Source of the DNA: Acinetobacter venetianus RAG-1 = CIP 110063 | Lineage (GTDB): Bacteria; Pseudomonadota; Gammaproteobacteria; Pseudomonadales; Moraxellaceae | Length of the DNA: 48,437 nt | Assembly (NCBI RefSeq): GCF_000368585.1 | Contig: NZ_KB849557.1 | Location: 101,773-150,209, forward strand | Direction: 5' to 3' | Notes under the pieces: model-generated | The model's database searches: none | Told to the model about the DNA's origin: nothing | What the model saw: the letters and a program-made list of their open reading frames with translations, nothing else | Program-made: the position numbers and the translations under genes | Part shown: positions 9,418 through 19,119 of the stretch, one piece after another | Layout: the number at the start of each line of letters is the position of its first letter | Position numbering within the stretch: the first letter of the stretch is position 1

Positions 9418-10647
9418 ATGAAGCTGAATGCTATTCAAACGGCTCTTCTACTTAGCTTAGTTCCAACAACGACAACGTTTGCCGCAGCACTGGATCGCTC
9501 AGGACAATCAATTGCAGCATTCTTGCAGCCAAATAACTATTTTGAAGCAGGTATTACCGTACTTGACCCAAATGTTTCTGGTAAAGACATCTCTCAAAAC
9601 AACACTGGTGATATGGCAAATCACTACTATTCACCCAATGCAGCCTTAAAAATTCAAGCCACGGAACATTTTTCCATTGGCCTTATTTACGACCAACCAT
9701 ACGGTGCAGATGCTCAATACAGGGGTCAAAGTAACTTTATTGAAAGCAGACCGTTGCCCTTTCGAGGTGGAACTTCTGTAACTGTTGATACTGAAAACCT
9801 AAACTTACTTTTTGGTTATCAACCAAATCAAAACTGGAACCTATATGCAGGTGCAGTTTATCAAACACTTGATGCAACAGTATTATTACGTGGTGAAAGC
9901 TATAGTGCTTATAGTGGTTACGATTTTAAAACAGGTCGGGACGAAGCAGTTGGCTGGTTAGCAGGCATTGCTTATCAAATTCCTGAAATTGCACTAAAAA
10001 CCTCTTTAACTTACCGTGCCAAAATCAAGCATGAAATGAATGCATATGAAAATCATGGAATTGCAGGTTTTACAGGCAGTCCCGTTTTTGATGCGATGTT
10101 AAATCAAATTAACAATGCTCAAGGCACAACTGAAATCACCACACCTCAATCGGTTAACCTCGATTTTCAAACGGGAATCATGGAAAATACTGTTGCGTTC
10201 GCAAACGTTCGATGGGTGAACTGGAAAGACTTTGCAATTCGTCCTTATAAGTTTGGCGCCGCTTCTGTTCTACCTCCTATCGTTAATAAAACAGGGAAAA
10301 AAGACGGTTTTGACCTTGTAGCATATACTGATGATCAATATTCAATCACTGCTGGTGTCGGTCGTAAGGTCAATGATCATTGGGCTGGTAATGTATCTGT
10401 AGGTTGGGATTCTGGTGCTGGCAACCCTGTTACAACACTTGGTCCAACAGAAGGTTATTGGAATGTTGGTGTTGGCGTACAATATAGCCCAGCGCCAAAC
10501 TACTTTATTGCAGGTGGTGTAAAGTACTTCTGGCTAGGAGATGCAAAAGCACAGTCTGGATCTCAATTTAATACACCAGAGCATGTTGCCGAGTTCAAAA
10601 ATAATGATGCGATCGCTTATGGTTTGAAAATTGGATATAAATTCTAA
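9418..10647 (+). CDS. OmpP1/FadL-family outer-membrane transporter, paralogue 2
   Basis: This 409-residue protein has a signal peptide ending at TTTFA and the same mature start, AALDRSGQS, as the gene before it. The two proteins are alike along their length and nearly identical in the last 120 residues (AGNVSVGWDSGAGNPVTT, GGVKYFWLGDAKAQ). This copy lacks the long Ala/Gln-rich insertion of paralogue 1. The same role, uptake of hydrophobic compounds through the outer membrane, is expected. GAGAGAACATATTA before the ATG gives a usable ribosome binding site. A strong hairpin follows. The arrangement looks like a tandem duplication followed by divergence of one loop. Confidence 0.9.
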   Translation: MKLNAIQTALLLSLVPTTTTFAAALDRSGQSIAAFLQPNNYFEAGITVLDPNVSGKDISQNNTGDMANHYYSPNAALKIQATEHFSIGLIYDQPYGADAQYRGQSNFIESRPLPFRGGTSVTVDTENLNLLFGYQPNQNWNLYAGAVYQTLDATVLLRGESYSAYSGYDFKTGRDEAVGWLAGIAYQIPEIALKTSLTYRAKIKHEMNAYENHGIAGFTGSPVFDAMLNQINNAQGTTEITTPQSVNLDFQTGIMENTVAFANVRWVNWKDFAIRPYKFGAASVLPPIVNKTGKKDGFDLVAYTDDQYSITAGVGRKVNDHWAGNVSVGWDSGAGNPVTTLGPTEGYWNVGVGVQYSPAPNYFIAGGVKYFWLGDAKAQSGSQFNTPEHVAEFKNNDAIAYGLKIGYKF

Positions 10648-10656
10648 TTTTCATCT

Positions 10657-10692
10657 AAAAATAAAAGGCGCTTTACGCGCCTTTTATTTTTA
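10657..10692. terminator. Bidirectional terminator between FadL-type gene and thrH
   Basis: Arms AAAATAAAAGGCGC (10658-10671) and GCGCCTTTTATTTT (10677-10690) form a perfect stem with A/T runs on both sides, serving both converging genes. Confidence 0.85.
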
Positions 10693-10734
10693 ATTTCCCA
10701 TTTATGCTCTTACGAGAAAGCTAGGGAAAATTCA

Positions 10735-11352
10735 TTATTCTGGAATATTACGCTGAGAAACAGAGCGGATCGCTTGTTTTAATGCTTCATAGCCATGCAG
10801 TGCTGGAAACTGCGGGAATTCTGCAATCACATTATCCGGTGCATCAAACAGGAAACCATGATCCGCTTCACCAAGCATCGTTGTATCATTATAAGAATCA
10901 CCTGCTGCAATCACACGGAAATTTAAACCATGTAATGCTTTTACTGCCTGACGCTTTTGATCTGGTTGACGTAGTTTATAAGCCGTAATCATGCCATTTT
11001 CATCTGTCTCAAGCTTATGACAGAAAATCGTTGGCTGACCTAATTGCGGCATCAATGGGTGAGCAAACTCATAAAACGTATCAGAAAGAATAATCAACTG
11101 GAAATAAGTGCGAACCCAATTCACAAACTCTTTAGCACCTTCAAATGGCCCCATATCAGCGATCACCGCTTGAATATCGTTTAACCCTAAACCATGCTCT
11201 TTCAAGATATTTAAGCGCTGTGTCATTAGCACATCGTAATCAGGAATATCACGTGTAGTCGCTTCGAGTTCTTTAATCCCTGTTTTTTTAGCAAAATTAA
11301 TCCAGATTTCTGGAACTAACACCCCTTCAAGATCTAGGCATACGATTTCCAT
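10735..11352 (-). CDS. thrH: Bifunctional phosphoserine phosphatase/homoserine phosphotransferase ThrH
   Basis: This 205-residue haloacid-dehalogenase-fold enzyme matches the usual ThrH length. The catalytic DLEGVLVPE (nucleophile D7, acid E9), the ILSDTFYEF segment and the GDSYNDTTML metal-binding motif are all present. ThrH removes phosphate from phosphoserine and can pass it to homoserine, linking serine and threonine synthesis. The ATG at 11352 has GGAAG five bases upstream, preferred to the frame opening at 11364. It is transcribed towards the FadL-type gene and shares its terminator. Confidence 0.93.
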   Translation of the reverse strand: MEIVCLDLEGVLVPEIWINFAKKTGIKELEATTRDIPDYDVLMTQRLNILKEHGLGLNDIQAVIADMGPFEGAKEFVNWVRTYFQLIILSDTFYEFAHPLMPQLGQPTIFCHKLETDENGMITAYKLRQPDQKRQAVKALHGLNFRVIAAGDSYNDTTMLGEADHGFLFDAPDNVIAEFPQFPALHGYEALKQAIRSVSQRNIPE

Positions 11353-11525
11353 GAATGCTTCCAATGTTGGTTAAAAATTGCTGTATCATAGCACTAAGAC
11401 TATTCAATTTTTGCGCTATTGTTGAATAAAATCATTTTATTCTGCAAGATTAAAATCAAGAACAAGCAAACTGATTTGCTTAGAATGATTTAAAATTGTG
11501 CCCAAGCCTATCGCCAGGAACATCC

Positions 11526-12257
11526 ATGACTGTTATTCCGACTATTGACCATGTAGATGCACTCGCTGCTGAATATGCAGACAAATCACCACGAGAAATT
11601 TTAGAACTCGCACTCCATCAAGAAGGTGAAATTGCAATTTCATTTTCTGGTGCAGAAGATGTTGTACTCATTGATATTGCATCGCGTATCGGTAAACCTT
11701 TTCGTGTATTTAGTTTAGATACGGGGCGATTACATGCTGAAACTTATCAATTTATCGAGACAGTCCGTAAGCACTACAACATTACTATCGAAATTTGCTT
11801 TCCTGAGTCTGCCGCTGTTCAGCAATTTGTAAATGAAAAAGGTTTGTTCAGTTTCTTTGAAGATGGTCATCAAGAGTGTTGCGGTATTCGAAAAGTACAA
11901 CCTTTACGCAAAAAACTTGCAACACTGGATGGCTGGATTACAGGTCAACGTAAAGACCAAAGCCCAACGCGTAGCGATGTGCCAGTCGTACAAGCTGATG
12001 TAGGATTTTCAGGTGAAGGTAAGCAACTAATCAAATACAATCCGCTAGCAAACTGGAGTAGCGCAGATGTATGGAGCTATATCCGCATGATGGAAATTCC
12101 ATATAACCCTTTGCATGAGCGTGGTTTTATTTCAATTGGCTGTGAGCCTTGCACACGTCCAGTCCTACCAAACCAGCATGAGCGTGAAGGTCGCTGGTGG
12201 TGGGAAGAAGCGACGCACAAGGAATGCGGATTGCACGCTGGAAACCTAAAAAAATAA
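11526..12257 (+). CDS. cysH: Adenylylsulfate (APS)/PAPS reductase, [4Fe-4S] type
   Basis: The 243-residue protein has the nucleotide-binding SFSGAED near residue 40, the CC pair at 118-119 and the CxxC pair at 206 and 209 that together hold a [4Fe-4S] cluster, plus the catalytic Cys234 in KECGLH. The cluster cysteines indicate an APS-type reductase, which makes sulfite for cysteine synthesis. AGGA upstream of ATG 11526 supports this start over TTG 11496. It is followed by its own terminator, so it appears to be a single-gene unit. Confidence 0.93.
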   Translation: MTVIPTIDHVDALAAEYADKSPREILELALHQEGEIAISFSGAEDVVLIDIASRIGKPFRVFSLDTGRLHAETYQFIETVRKHYNITIEICFPESAAVQQFVNEKGLFSFFEDGHQECCGIRKVQPLRKKLATLDGWITGQRKDQSPTRSDVPVVQADVGFSGEGKQLIKYNPLANWSSADVWSYIRMMEIPYNPLHERGFISIGCEPCTRPVLPNQHEREGRWWWEEATHKECGLHAGNLKK

Positions 12258-12279
12258 TAGATTATTACTTTAATATTTA

Positions 12280-12311
12280 AAAACCACTGAAACATCAGTG
12301 GTTTTATTTTT
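12280..12311 (+). terminator. Terminator after cysH
   Basis: AAACCACTGA/TCAGTGGTTT arms (12281-12290, 12295-12304) with loop AACA are followed by a T-rich tail. Confidence 0.85.
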
Positions 12312-12440
12312 CCTGACTGCTGTGTACAAAGCCATATTTTAACCAGACTAAACCGTATATACTTCACACAACGGTTCAATAATTCTAATAAGAGCTCCAA
12401 GAGTATCTTATAAAAAATGCAATGAGAGGCTATATCTGCT

Positions 12441-13826
12441 ATGCGCCCTTTACACCCTATTGATTTTATTTTTCTGTCTTTAGAGAAAAGGCAACAACCT
12501 ATGCATGTAGGTGGCTTGTTTTTATTCGAGATTCCAGAAAATGCATCATCAACGTTCGTACATGATCTCGTTCAGGATATTCGCCAATCTAAAAGTATTC
12601 CTGTTCCTCCATTTAATAATCAACTCAACGGCCTATTTTGGGGAGAAGACGAAGAGTTTGATATCGATCATCATTTTCGTCATATTGCATTACCGAATCC
12701 AGGGCGTATTCGTGAATTATTAGTCTATATTTCTCAACAACATAGCTCTCTAATTGACCGTGCAAAACCATTGTGGACTTGCGATATCATTGAAGGTATC
12801 GAAGGCAATCGTTTTGCGATGTATTTTAAAATCCATCATGCGATGGTAGATGGCGTTGCAGGTATGCGCCTGATTGAAAAGTCTCTCTCAAAAGATCCAA
12901 ATGAAAAACACGTTGTACCGTTGTGGTGTGTAGAAGGAAAACGTGGCAAACGTTTAAAAGCACCAAAGCCGCCAACAGTAAGCAAAATTAAAGGCATTAT
13001 GGATGGTATTAAGTCTCAGCTTGAAGTTGCGCCTAAAGTCATGCAAGAGCTATCTCAGACCATCTTCAAAGAAATTGGTAAAAACCCTGATTATGTTTCT
13101 ACCTTCCAAGCACCACCTTCAATTTTAAATCAACGTGTTAGTTCATCTCGCCGTTTTGCAGCACAATCTTTTGAGTTAGAACGTTTTCGTCTAATCGCTA
13201 AAACGCTTGGCGTAACACTTAATGACGTTGTATTAGCAGTTTGTTCTGGTGCATTACGTGAATATCTTATCAATCAAGATAGTCTGCCGAAAAAACCGTT
13301 AATCGCGATGGTACCTGCTTCATTACGTACTGATGATTCTGATGTCAGCAACCGTATTACTATGATTCTGGCAAATCTAGCAACTCACATTGAAGATCCT
13401 ATTGAACGTTTAGAGATTATTCGTCGTAGCGTGCAAAACTCGAAGCAACGTTTTAGCCGAATGACTGCAAATGAAATTCTCAACTACAGTGCAGTTGTTT
13501 ATGGACCAGCGGGATTGAATATTGCGTCAGGTATGTTACCTAAGCGTCAAGCATTTAACCTTGTCATTTCAAATGTTCCCGGCCCGCGTGAACCGCTGTA
13601 CTGGAATGGTGCGAAGCTAGATGCACTCTATCCTGCCTCTATTGTAATGGATGGTCAGGCATTGAATATCACGATGACTAGTTATTTGGACAAGTTAGAA
13701 GTCGGTTTGATCGCATGTCGTAATGCTTTACCAAAGATGCAAAACTTACTGACACACTTGGAAGAAGAGATTCAACGTTTTGAACTTGCTATCTCTGAAT
13801 TGCCACGAGAAAAAGTAGCAAATTGA
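12441..13826 (+). CDS. atfA: Wax ester synthase/acyl-CoA:diacylglycerol acyltransferase
   Basis: The 461-residue protein closely resembles the known A. baylyi ADP1 enzyme (458 residues) from its MRPLHPIDFIFLSLEKRQQP start onward. The catalytic HHAMVDG (H132, H133, D137, G138) is intact, as are the conserved NDVVLAVCSGALR and NVPGPREPLYWNGA segments. It joins acyl-CoA to fatty alcohols or diacylglycerol, making wax esters and triacylglycerol stored in inclusions. Differences from ADP1 are clustered in the Lys-rich linker around 160-180 and at the C-terminus. GAGAGG about 11 bases upstream is a slightly distant ribosome binding site. A terminator follows, shared with the small converging gene. 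Confidence 0.96.
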   Translation: MRPLHPIDFIFLSLEKRQQPMHVGGLFLFEIPENASSTFVHDLVQDIRQSKSIPVPPFNNQLNGLFWGEDEEFDIDHHFRHIALPNPGRIRELLVYISQQHSSLIDRAKPLWTCDIIEGIEGNRFAMYFKIHHAMVDGVAGMRLIEKSLSKDPNEKHVVPLWCVEGKRGKRLKAPKPPTVSKIKGIMDGIKSQLEVAPKVMQELSQTIFKEIGKNPDYVSTFQAPPSILNQRVSSSRRFAAQSFELERFRLIAKTLGVTLNDVVLAVCSGALREYLINQDSLPKKPLIAMVPASLRTDDSDVSNRITMILANLATHIEDPIERLEIIRRSVQNSKQRFSRMTANEILNYSAVVYGPAGLNIASGMLPKRQAFNLVISNVPGPREPLYWNGAKLDALYPASIVMDGQALNITMTSYLDKLEVGLIACRNALPKMQNLLTHLEEEIQRFELAISELPREKVAN

Positions 13827-13837
13827 TAGAGAAAAAA

Positions 13838-13863
13838 TTAAGGGGCTTTCGTTAGCCCCTTAC
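13838..13863. terminator. Terminator between the wax ester synthase gene and the converging small gene
   Basis: TAAGGGGCT/AGCCCCTTA arms (13839-13847, 13854-13862) surround TTCGTT. The stop codon of the minus-strand gene lies inside the 3' arm. Confidence 0.75.
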
Positions 13864-14033
13864 TTCTTAATTGTACGACAACGCTGTAAGAGCTGATGAC
13901 ATGCTGAGCGAATCATTGCAGTGGTAATTTGAACTTCTTTACCTTGGCTATCAACCATATAACATGTATTCACAGGATTGCTGTCCAACACATGTTTAAA
14001 ACCGTGATTCACTAATCTTTCACTAACATTCAT
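13860..14033 (-). CDS. Small conserved-looking protein, unknown function (57 aa)
   Basis: From ATG 14033, preceded by GAGG nine bases upstream, the frame encodes 57 residues beginning MNVSERLVNHGFK and containing YMVDSQGKEVQITTAMIRSAC. The pattern of a short strand pair (YMVDxxGKEVQIT) followed by a helix resembles the small PA1571-like proteins of gammaproteobacteria; this assignment is tentative. The frame remains open to 14144, but that start would fall inside the rng terminator stem, so the shorter form is preferred. It lies downstream of rng on the same strand. Confidence 0.6.
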   Translation of the reverse strand: MNVSERLVNHGFKHVLDSNPVNTCYMVDSQGKEVQITTAMIRSACHQLLQRCRTIKK

Positions 14034-14133
14034 AATTATATACCTCATTATATTTTCGCTAAGACACTCAAAGATGTCTGTGGCTAATTCTATAGATCTA
14101 GTATTTAAAATTCGTGATAGAAAGTAAAATTTC

Positions 14134-14170
14134 AGTTGTAACAAGGCTTAAGCGAAATCTTGTTACAACT
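14134..14170 (-). terminator. Perfect 12-bp hairpin after rng
   Basis: AGTTGTAACAAG (14134-14145) and CTTGTTACAACT (14159-14170) pair perfectly around a 13-nt loop, directly at the rng stop codon. The following minus-strand bases are only moderately T-rich. Confidence 0.65.
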
Positions 14171-15625
14171 TTAACTTAAAATGATATCGTATTGCTCTTG
14201 CGTATAAAGATTTTCCACTTGGAATTTAATCACACGATTGATGAAATGTTCTAAATCCGCGACAGCTGGGGCTTCTGCTGTTAATAGGCGATCAATCACT
14301 GCTGGATGAGCAACGACAGTAAAGCCACCCTTGGAATCAAATGCGCGCGCATATCGTAAGATTTCTCGAAATATCTCGTAACATACTGTCTCTGCTGTTT
14401 TGACATAACCACGTCCTTGACAGGTTGGACATGATTCACAAAGCAAATGTTCCAATGATTCACGCGTTCTTTTACGTGTCATTTCCACTAAACCAAGCTC
14501 AGAAACCTGAGTGATTTTAGTTTTCGCATGATCTCGTTCAAGCATTTTTTCAAACTGACGCATCACCTCTTCACGATGCTCAGCTTCCTGCATGTCAATA
14601 AAATCAATAATAATGATTCCACCCAAGTTACGTAGACGTAGTTGTCTCGCAATCACTTGAGTTGCTTCCATATTGGTTTTAAATACAGTGTCTTCTAAGC
14701 TACGCCCGCCGACGTAAGAGCCAGTATTGACATCAATCGTCGTCATCGCCTCAGTTTGGTCGATCATCAGATAGCCACCAGACTTGAGCGCAACTCGTGT
14801 TTGTAAAGCTTTTTGAATATCTTCTTCGACGTTATATAAATCGAAAAGTGGTTTTTCACCCGGATAATGGATTAAACGATTTTGTATTGTTGGGACAAAC
14901 TCATCCACAAATTCGCTTAATTTTCCGTGAATTTCACGTGAATCGACATAAATTTTCGCAGTTTCATTACTCGCAAGATCACGAACTATACGCTGAGGTA
15001 AAGGCAATTCTTCAAAAATTAATTCAGGTGTTGCAACTTCTTTTTGCTTACGCTGAATAAACTCCCAAAGCTTACTGAGATAGCACATATCTTGTTCAAT
15101 AGATGCTTCATCCACACCTTCAGCAGCAGTACGAACAATGACACTGCCCGGTAAATTATGTTCAGACTGAATACGCTCAATGATGCCACGGAGACGATCA
15201 CGTTCTTCTTCTTGTTCAATACGCTGAGAAACACCAATATGATTACCATAAGGCATCAATACAAGATAACGAGAAGGAATTGAAAGATCTGTACTAAGCC
15301 GAGCCCCTTTCGTTCCTAGCATGTCTTTCATGACTTGAACAGTGAGCGTCTGCCCCGGATGCAGGAGTTCAAAAACATTCGGCGTGGGCTGCGAACGTGG
15401 CCACACCATATCATTAATATGCAGAAAAGCTGTCCGAGATAAACCAATATCAACAAAAGCAGCTTGCATACCCGGCAGTACGCGTACAACTTTACCTTTG
15501 TAAATATTTCCCACTAAACCACGTTTTACAGTGCGCTCAACAAATAGTTCATTGACCGTACCATTTTCAATCAAAGCCACACGACATTCCATCGGCGTGA
15601 CGTTAATCAGCAACTCTTCTGCCAT
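14171..15625 (-). CDS. rng: Ribonuclease G
   Basis: The 484-residue length matches RNase G. An N-terminal S1-like domain (GNIYKGKVVRVLPGMQAAFVD) leads into the catalytic region with TTIDVNTGSYVG and IIIDFIDM, which supply the metal-binding aspartates, and the CESCPTCQGRG segment with the zinc-link cysteines. It cuts single-stranded RNA, matures the 5' end of 16S rRNA and takes part in mRNA decay. It lacks the long C-terminal scaffold of RNase E. It is the distal gene of the mreBCD-maf-rng group, 42 bp after maf, a conserved gammaproteobacterial order. Confidence 0.95.
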   Translation of the reverse strand: MAEELLINVTPMECRVALIENGTVNELFVERTVKRGLVGNIYKGKVVRVLPGMQAAFVDIGLSRTAFLHINDMVWPRSQPTPNVFELLHPGQTLTVQVMKDMLGTKGARLSTDLSIPSRYLVLMPYGNHIGVSQRIEQEEERDRLRGIIERIQSEHNLPGSVIVRTAAEGVDEASIEQDMCYLSKLWEFIQRKQKEVATPELIFEELPLPQRIVRDLASNETAKIYVDSREIHGKLSEFVDEFVPTIQNRLIHYPGEKPLFDLYNVEEDIQKALQTRVALKSGGYLMIDQTEAMTTIDVNTGSYVGGRSLEDTVFKTNMEATQVIARQLRLRNLGGIIIIDFIDMQEAEHREEVMRQFEKMLERDHAKTKITQVSELGLVEMTRKRTRESLEHLLCESCPTCQGRGYVKTAETVCYEIFREILRYARAFDSKGGFTVVAHPAVIDRLLTAEAPAVADLEHFINRVIKFQVENLYTQEQYDIILS

Positions 15626-15667
15626 AACAAACTCAAAACTTTATAAAAATTCTTATACCCGAAAGTG

Positions 15668-16234
15668 TCAGCTTGATGCTTTAACGCTTTCTAATAACTG
15701 TGCTGTCTCATACAAAGGCAAGCCAACAACATTGCTGTAGCTCCCCCGAATTTGAGGAATAAATTGCCCCGCTATTCCTTGTATCGCATATGCACCAGCC
15801 TTTCCGACTGGCTCACCTGTTGCCCAATACTTTTCCATTTCTATTGGGCTTAATTGCATCATCTGTACTTGTGTTTGAACGACAATGCTTCGTCTTTCCG
15901 TCGTTGTTGCAACACAAACACCTGAAAAAACATCGTGCCATTGTCCTGACAATTGTCTCCAAATATCAAAAGCATGTTGTTTTGATTCAGGCTTCCCAAT
16001 AATCTGGCCATCAAAGCTTAAACTTGTATCTGCTGCAATCACAATAGCATCAGGATAACTTTGTAGCACAGTTTCAGCTTTAAGGCGCGCTAAACGCTCA
16101 ACATAAATTTCAACTGATTCACCCACTAAAACAGACTCATCTACATCAGGACTAAAGGTTTCGAATACTAGCCCTAATTGTTTAAGGAGTTCTTTGCGAC
16201 GAGGCGAACTCGAAGCTAAAATTATATGCGCCAT
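15668..16234 (-). CDS. maf: Maf-family nucleotide pyrophosphatase (dTTP/UTP type)
   Basis: This 188-residue protein starts with ILASSSPRRKELL, the Maf signature, followed by the DVDES, ERLARLKA and AADTSLSFDGQIIGKP motifs. Maf proteins hydrolyse dTTP, UTP and modified nucleotides to monophosphates, and are implicated in septum control. Its start overlaps the end of mreD by 13 bp and has no clear ribosome binding site, so translation is probably coupled. The YhdE-type assignment rests on sequence pattern and synteny. Confidence 0.92.
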   Translation of the reverse strand: MAHIILASSSPRRKELLKQLGLVFETFSPDVDESVLVGESVEIYVERLARLKAETVLQSYPDAIVIAADTSLSFDGQIIGKPESKQHAFDIWRQLSGQWHDVFSGVCVATTTERRSIVVQTQVQMMQLSPIEMEKYWATGEPVGKAGAYAIQGIAGQFIPQIRGSYSNVVGLPLYETAQLLESVKASS

Positions 16235-16713
16235 TTATGTAAACAATAATAAACCAATGGCCATGCTAACACACTGCTCATCACGGGTTGCCAATGTCGC
16301 GCAATCGAAAAATGAGTACCGGCAATGGTTTGACTCACCCATAAAAATAAAATGTGTGCAATGACAGCCAATGCAGCAATCACCCAAGAATTACCAAAAG
16401 TCAAAATCCGTCGTTCACGAATAAAATAACGTGTTGCAAAGGTAATGAGTACAAAACTCAGCGCATTTAACCCTAATGGTGCATCCAAAAGTAGATCAAC
16501 AAAGATACCCATACCAAATGCAAACCAGACACCACACCAAATAGGCTGGTAAAGTATCCAGAACAATAAGATCATTAACATGAAAGAAGGCCGCCAACCC
16601 GCTGTCTCATATGACACTGGGTACACCATCAGCACAGACCCTGCTATGATCGATATAATGATCATCAATAATGGATCTTTACGTTTCTCGTAGTTTAATT
16701 TAGCGATCGGCAT
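16222..16713 (-). CDS. mreD: Rod shape-determining protein MreD
   Basis: The 163-residue inner-membrane protein has about five hydrophobic helices and the typical short MreD length. The segment GIFVDLLLDAPLGLNALSF is characteristic. MreD works with MreB, MreC and the elongation machinery in lateral wall synthesis. AGGAG seven bases upstream supports the ATG. It overlaps mreC by 14 bp and maf by 13 bp, so all three are likely made from one mRNA. Confidence 0.92.
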   Translation of the reverse strand: MPIAKLNYEKRKDPLLMIIISIIAGSVLMVYPVSYETAGWRPSFMLMILLFWILYQPIWCGVWFAFGMGIFVDLLLDAPLGLNALSFVLITFATRYFIRERRILTFGNSWVIAALAVIAHILFLWVSQTIAGTHFSIARHWQPVMSSVLAWPLVYYCLHKWRI

Positions 16714-17557
16714 AAGGTTGCTCCTGCGCTAAAGACTCTGAGAATAACACGACGACGTGATGACCACTGGCAAGCTGTGCTGCAGGTTTAACATCAATTT
16801 CAGCAAACTCACCTGAAGTATGGCGACTCACTTTAGACACTGTACCCACTAAATAACCAGCTGGAAAATGTTCACCTAGACCTGAGCTATAAACTTTATC
16901 GCCCACTTTGACGTTGGCGCTGGTTGCAACATAATCCATCTTCAGCTGACCTAGATCACCTGTTCCAGAAACAATAGCGCGCATTCCAGTTCGTTCTAAC
17001 CGTACAGATAGAGAGTGTTCTTTGTCCGAAAGGAGCATGACACGAGAACTATGCGGGTAAACATCAACCAGTTGCCCCATAATCCCTTTATCGTCCAGTA
17101 CAGTTTGCCCCACTTTTAAGTGATCAACTGCACCGCGGTTAATAATAATGATATGGCGTAATGGATCAGCATCCGTTCCAATCACTTCGGCAATTTGCAT
17201 ACGACCATCGATAATTAATGGCGTATCTAATAAACCTCTTAAGCGATTGTTCTCAGCTGAAAGCTCAGAAAGCTTTTGTAAACGGACTTGTGCTTGTAAT
17301 AGCTCAGCTTGCATTGCTGTGTTTTCGCGGCGCAATTGAGCTTCTGATTTGGTTTGTTGGTTGAGCCATTCTCGCGACAGTACAGGATAGCTCGCAAGCG
17401 CATAAATTGGATTATACGCTGCATAAAGCACATCCCTTGCTGGTTTGACTACATAAGGCATGCGCCAATCAAAGAAAAGCACAACCAAGCATGTAATGAC
17501 CGCAATGACAAATGAGCGAAAAGATGGCGGTTGTCTTGAAAAAAGATTCGGTTGCAC
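16700..17557 (-). CDS. mreC: Rod shape-determining protein MreC
   Basis: The 285-residue protein has one N-terminal membrane helix, then a coiled-coil stretch (roughly residues 65-105) and a beta-rich periplasmic domain with VIGTDADPLRHIIIINRG and the GVLVGTV-like AGYLVGTVSKV segment typical of MreC. It scaffolds the elongasome in the periplasm. The start is GTG at 17557 with AAGGA seven bases upstream. Only 17 bp separate it from mreB. Confidence 0.94.
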   Translation of the reverse strand: MQPNLFSRQPPSFRSFVIAVITCLVVLFFDWRMPYVVKPARDVLYAAYNPIYALASYPVLSREWLNQQTKSEAQLRRENTAMQAELLQAQVRLQKLSELSAENNRLRGLLDTPLIIDGRMQIAEVIGTDADPLRHIIIINRGAVDHLKVGQTVLDDKGIMGQLVDVYPHSSRVMLLSDKEHSLSVRLERTGMRAIVSGTGDLGQLKMDYVATSANVKVGDKVYSSGLGEHFPAGYLVGTVSKVSRHTSGEFAEIDVKPAAQLASGHHVVVLFSESLAQEQPYADR

Positions 17558-17574
17558 CGCCTAGTCCTTATGAT

Positions 17575-18660
<1,086 letters not shown>

Positions 18661-18748
18661 TTAACGAAATGTGATGCTTTGAACAAGTCAATCGCTTATT
18701 ATAACGCACGATATTTTGCAATTTTTTGATACTGAATTAGGTAAAGTT

Positions 18749-19066
18749 ATGTCTACATCATCAGATGCTCAGCAGACAACGGACTTAAATGCACAGACCG
18801 TTTCAGCGATTGCACACCTTGCTCGTTTATCTTTAAACGAGGCGCAATCAGCTGAATATGCTGAAAGTTTAAATAAAATCCTTGGCATGATGGAAAGCTT
18901 AAAAGGCATTAATACCGATGATGTTGAGCCTTTAAAGAGCCCATTTGACAACCCTCAGCCTTTACGCGCAGACGTGGTGACTGAAAGCAATCACCGTGAT
19001 GAATATCAGGCGGTAGCCCCTGCTACAGAAGCAGGTTTATACCTCGTACCTCGCGTAATTGAATAA
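18749..19066 (+). CDS. gatC: Asp-tRNA(Asn)/Glu-tRNA(Gln) amidotransferase subunit C
   Basis: The 105-residue protein contains the GatC pattern: [12 protein letters not shown], then a helix with [22 protein letters not shown], and the C-terminal LYLVPRVIE. GatC tethers GatA to GatB in the enzyme that converts misacylated Asp-tRNA(Asn) and Glu-tRNA(Gln). The ATG at 18749 follows AGG with seven bases spacing, and the TTG at 18716 is less likely. It begins the gatCAB operon, divergent from mreB. Confidence 0.93.
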   Translation: MSTSSDAQQTTDLNAQTVSAIAHLARLSLNEAQSAEYAESLNKILGMMESLKGINTDDVEPLKSPFDNPQPLRADVVTESNHRDEYQAVAPATEAGLYLVPRVIE

Positions 19067-19119
19067 TTTTTATTCAATTAAATCATATTTTATATTTAGA
19101 ATGTAAAGAAATTTTTCAT

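Noticed and set aside
12077..12400. Minus-strand frame overlapping the end of cysH
   Set aside because: It runs through the conserved CysH C-terminus and the cysH terminator, without a ribosome binding site.
14034..14144. Longer N-terminus for the small gene behind rng
   Set aside because: Its start would sit in the arm of the rng hairpin and lacks a ribosome binding site; the ATG at 14033 has GAGG.
18679..18712. Promoter for gatC (TTTGAA and TATAAC)
   Set aside because: The spacing and -35 match are marginal, so it is not called as a feature.
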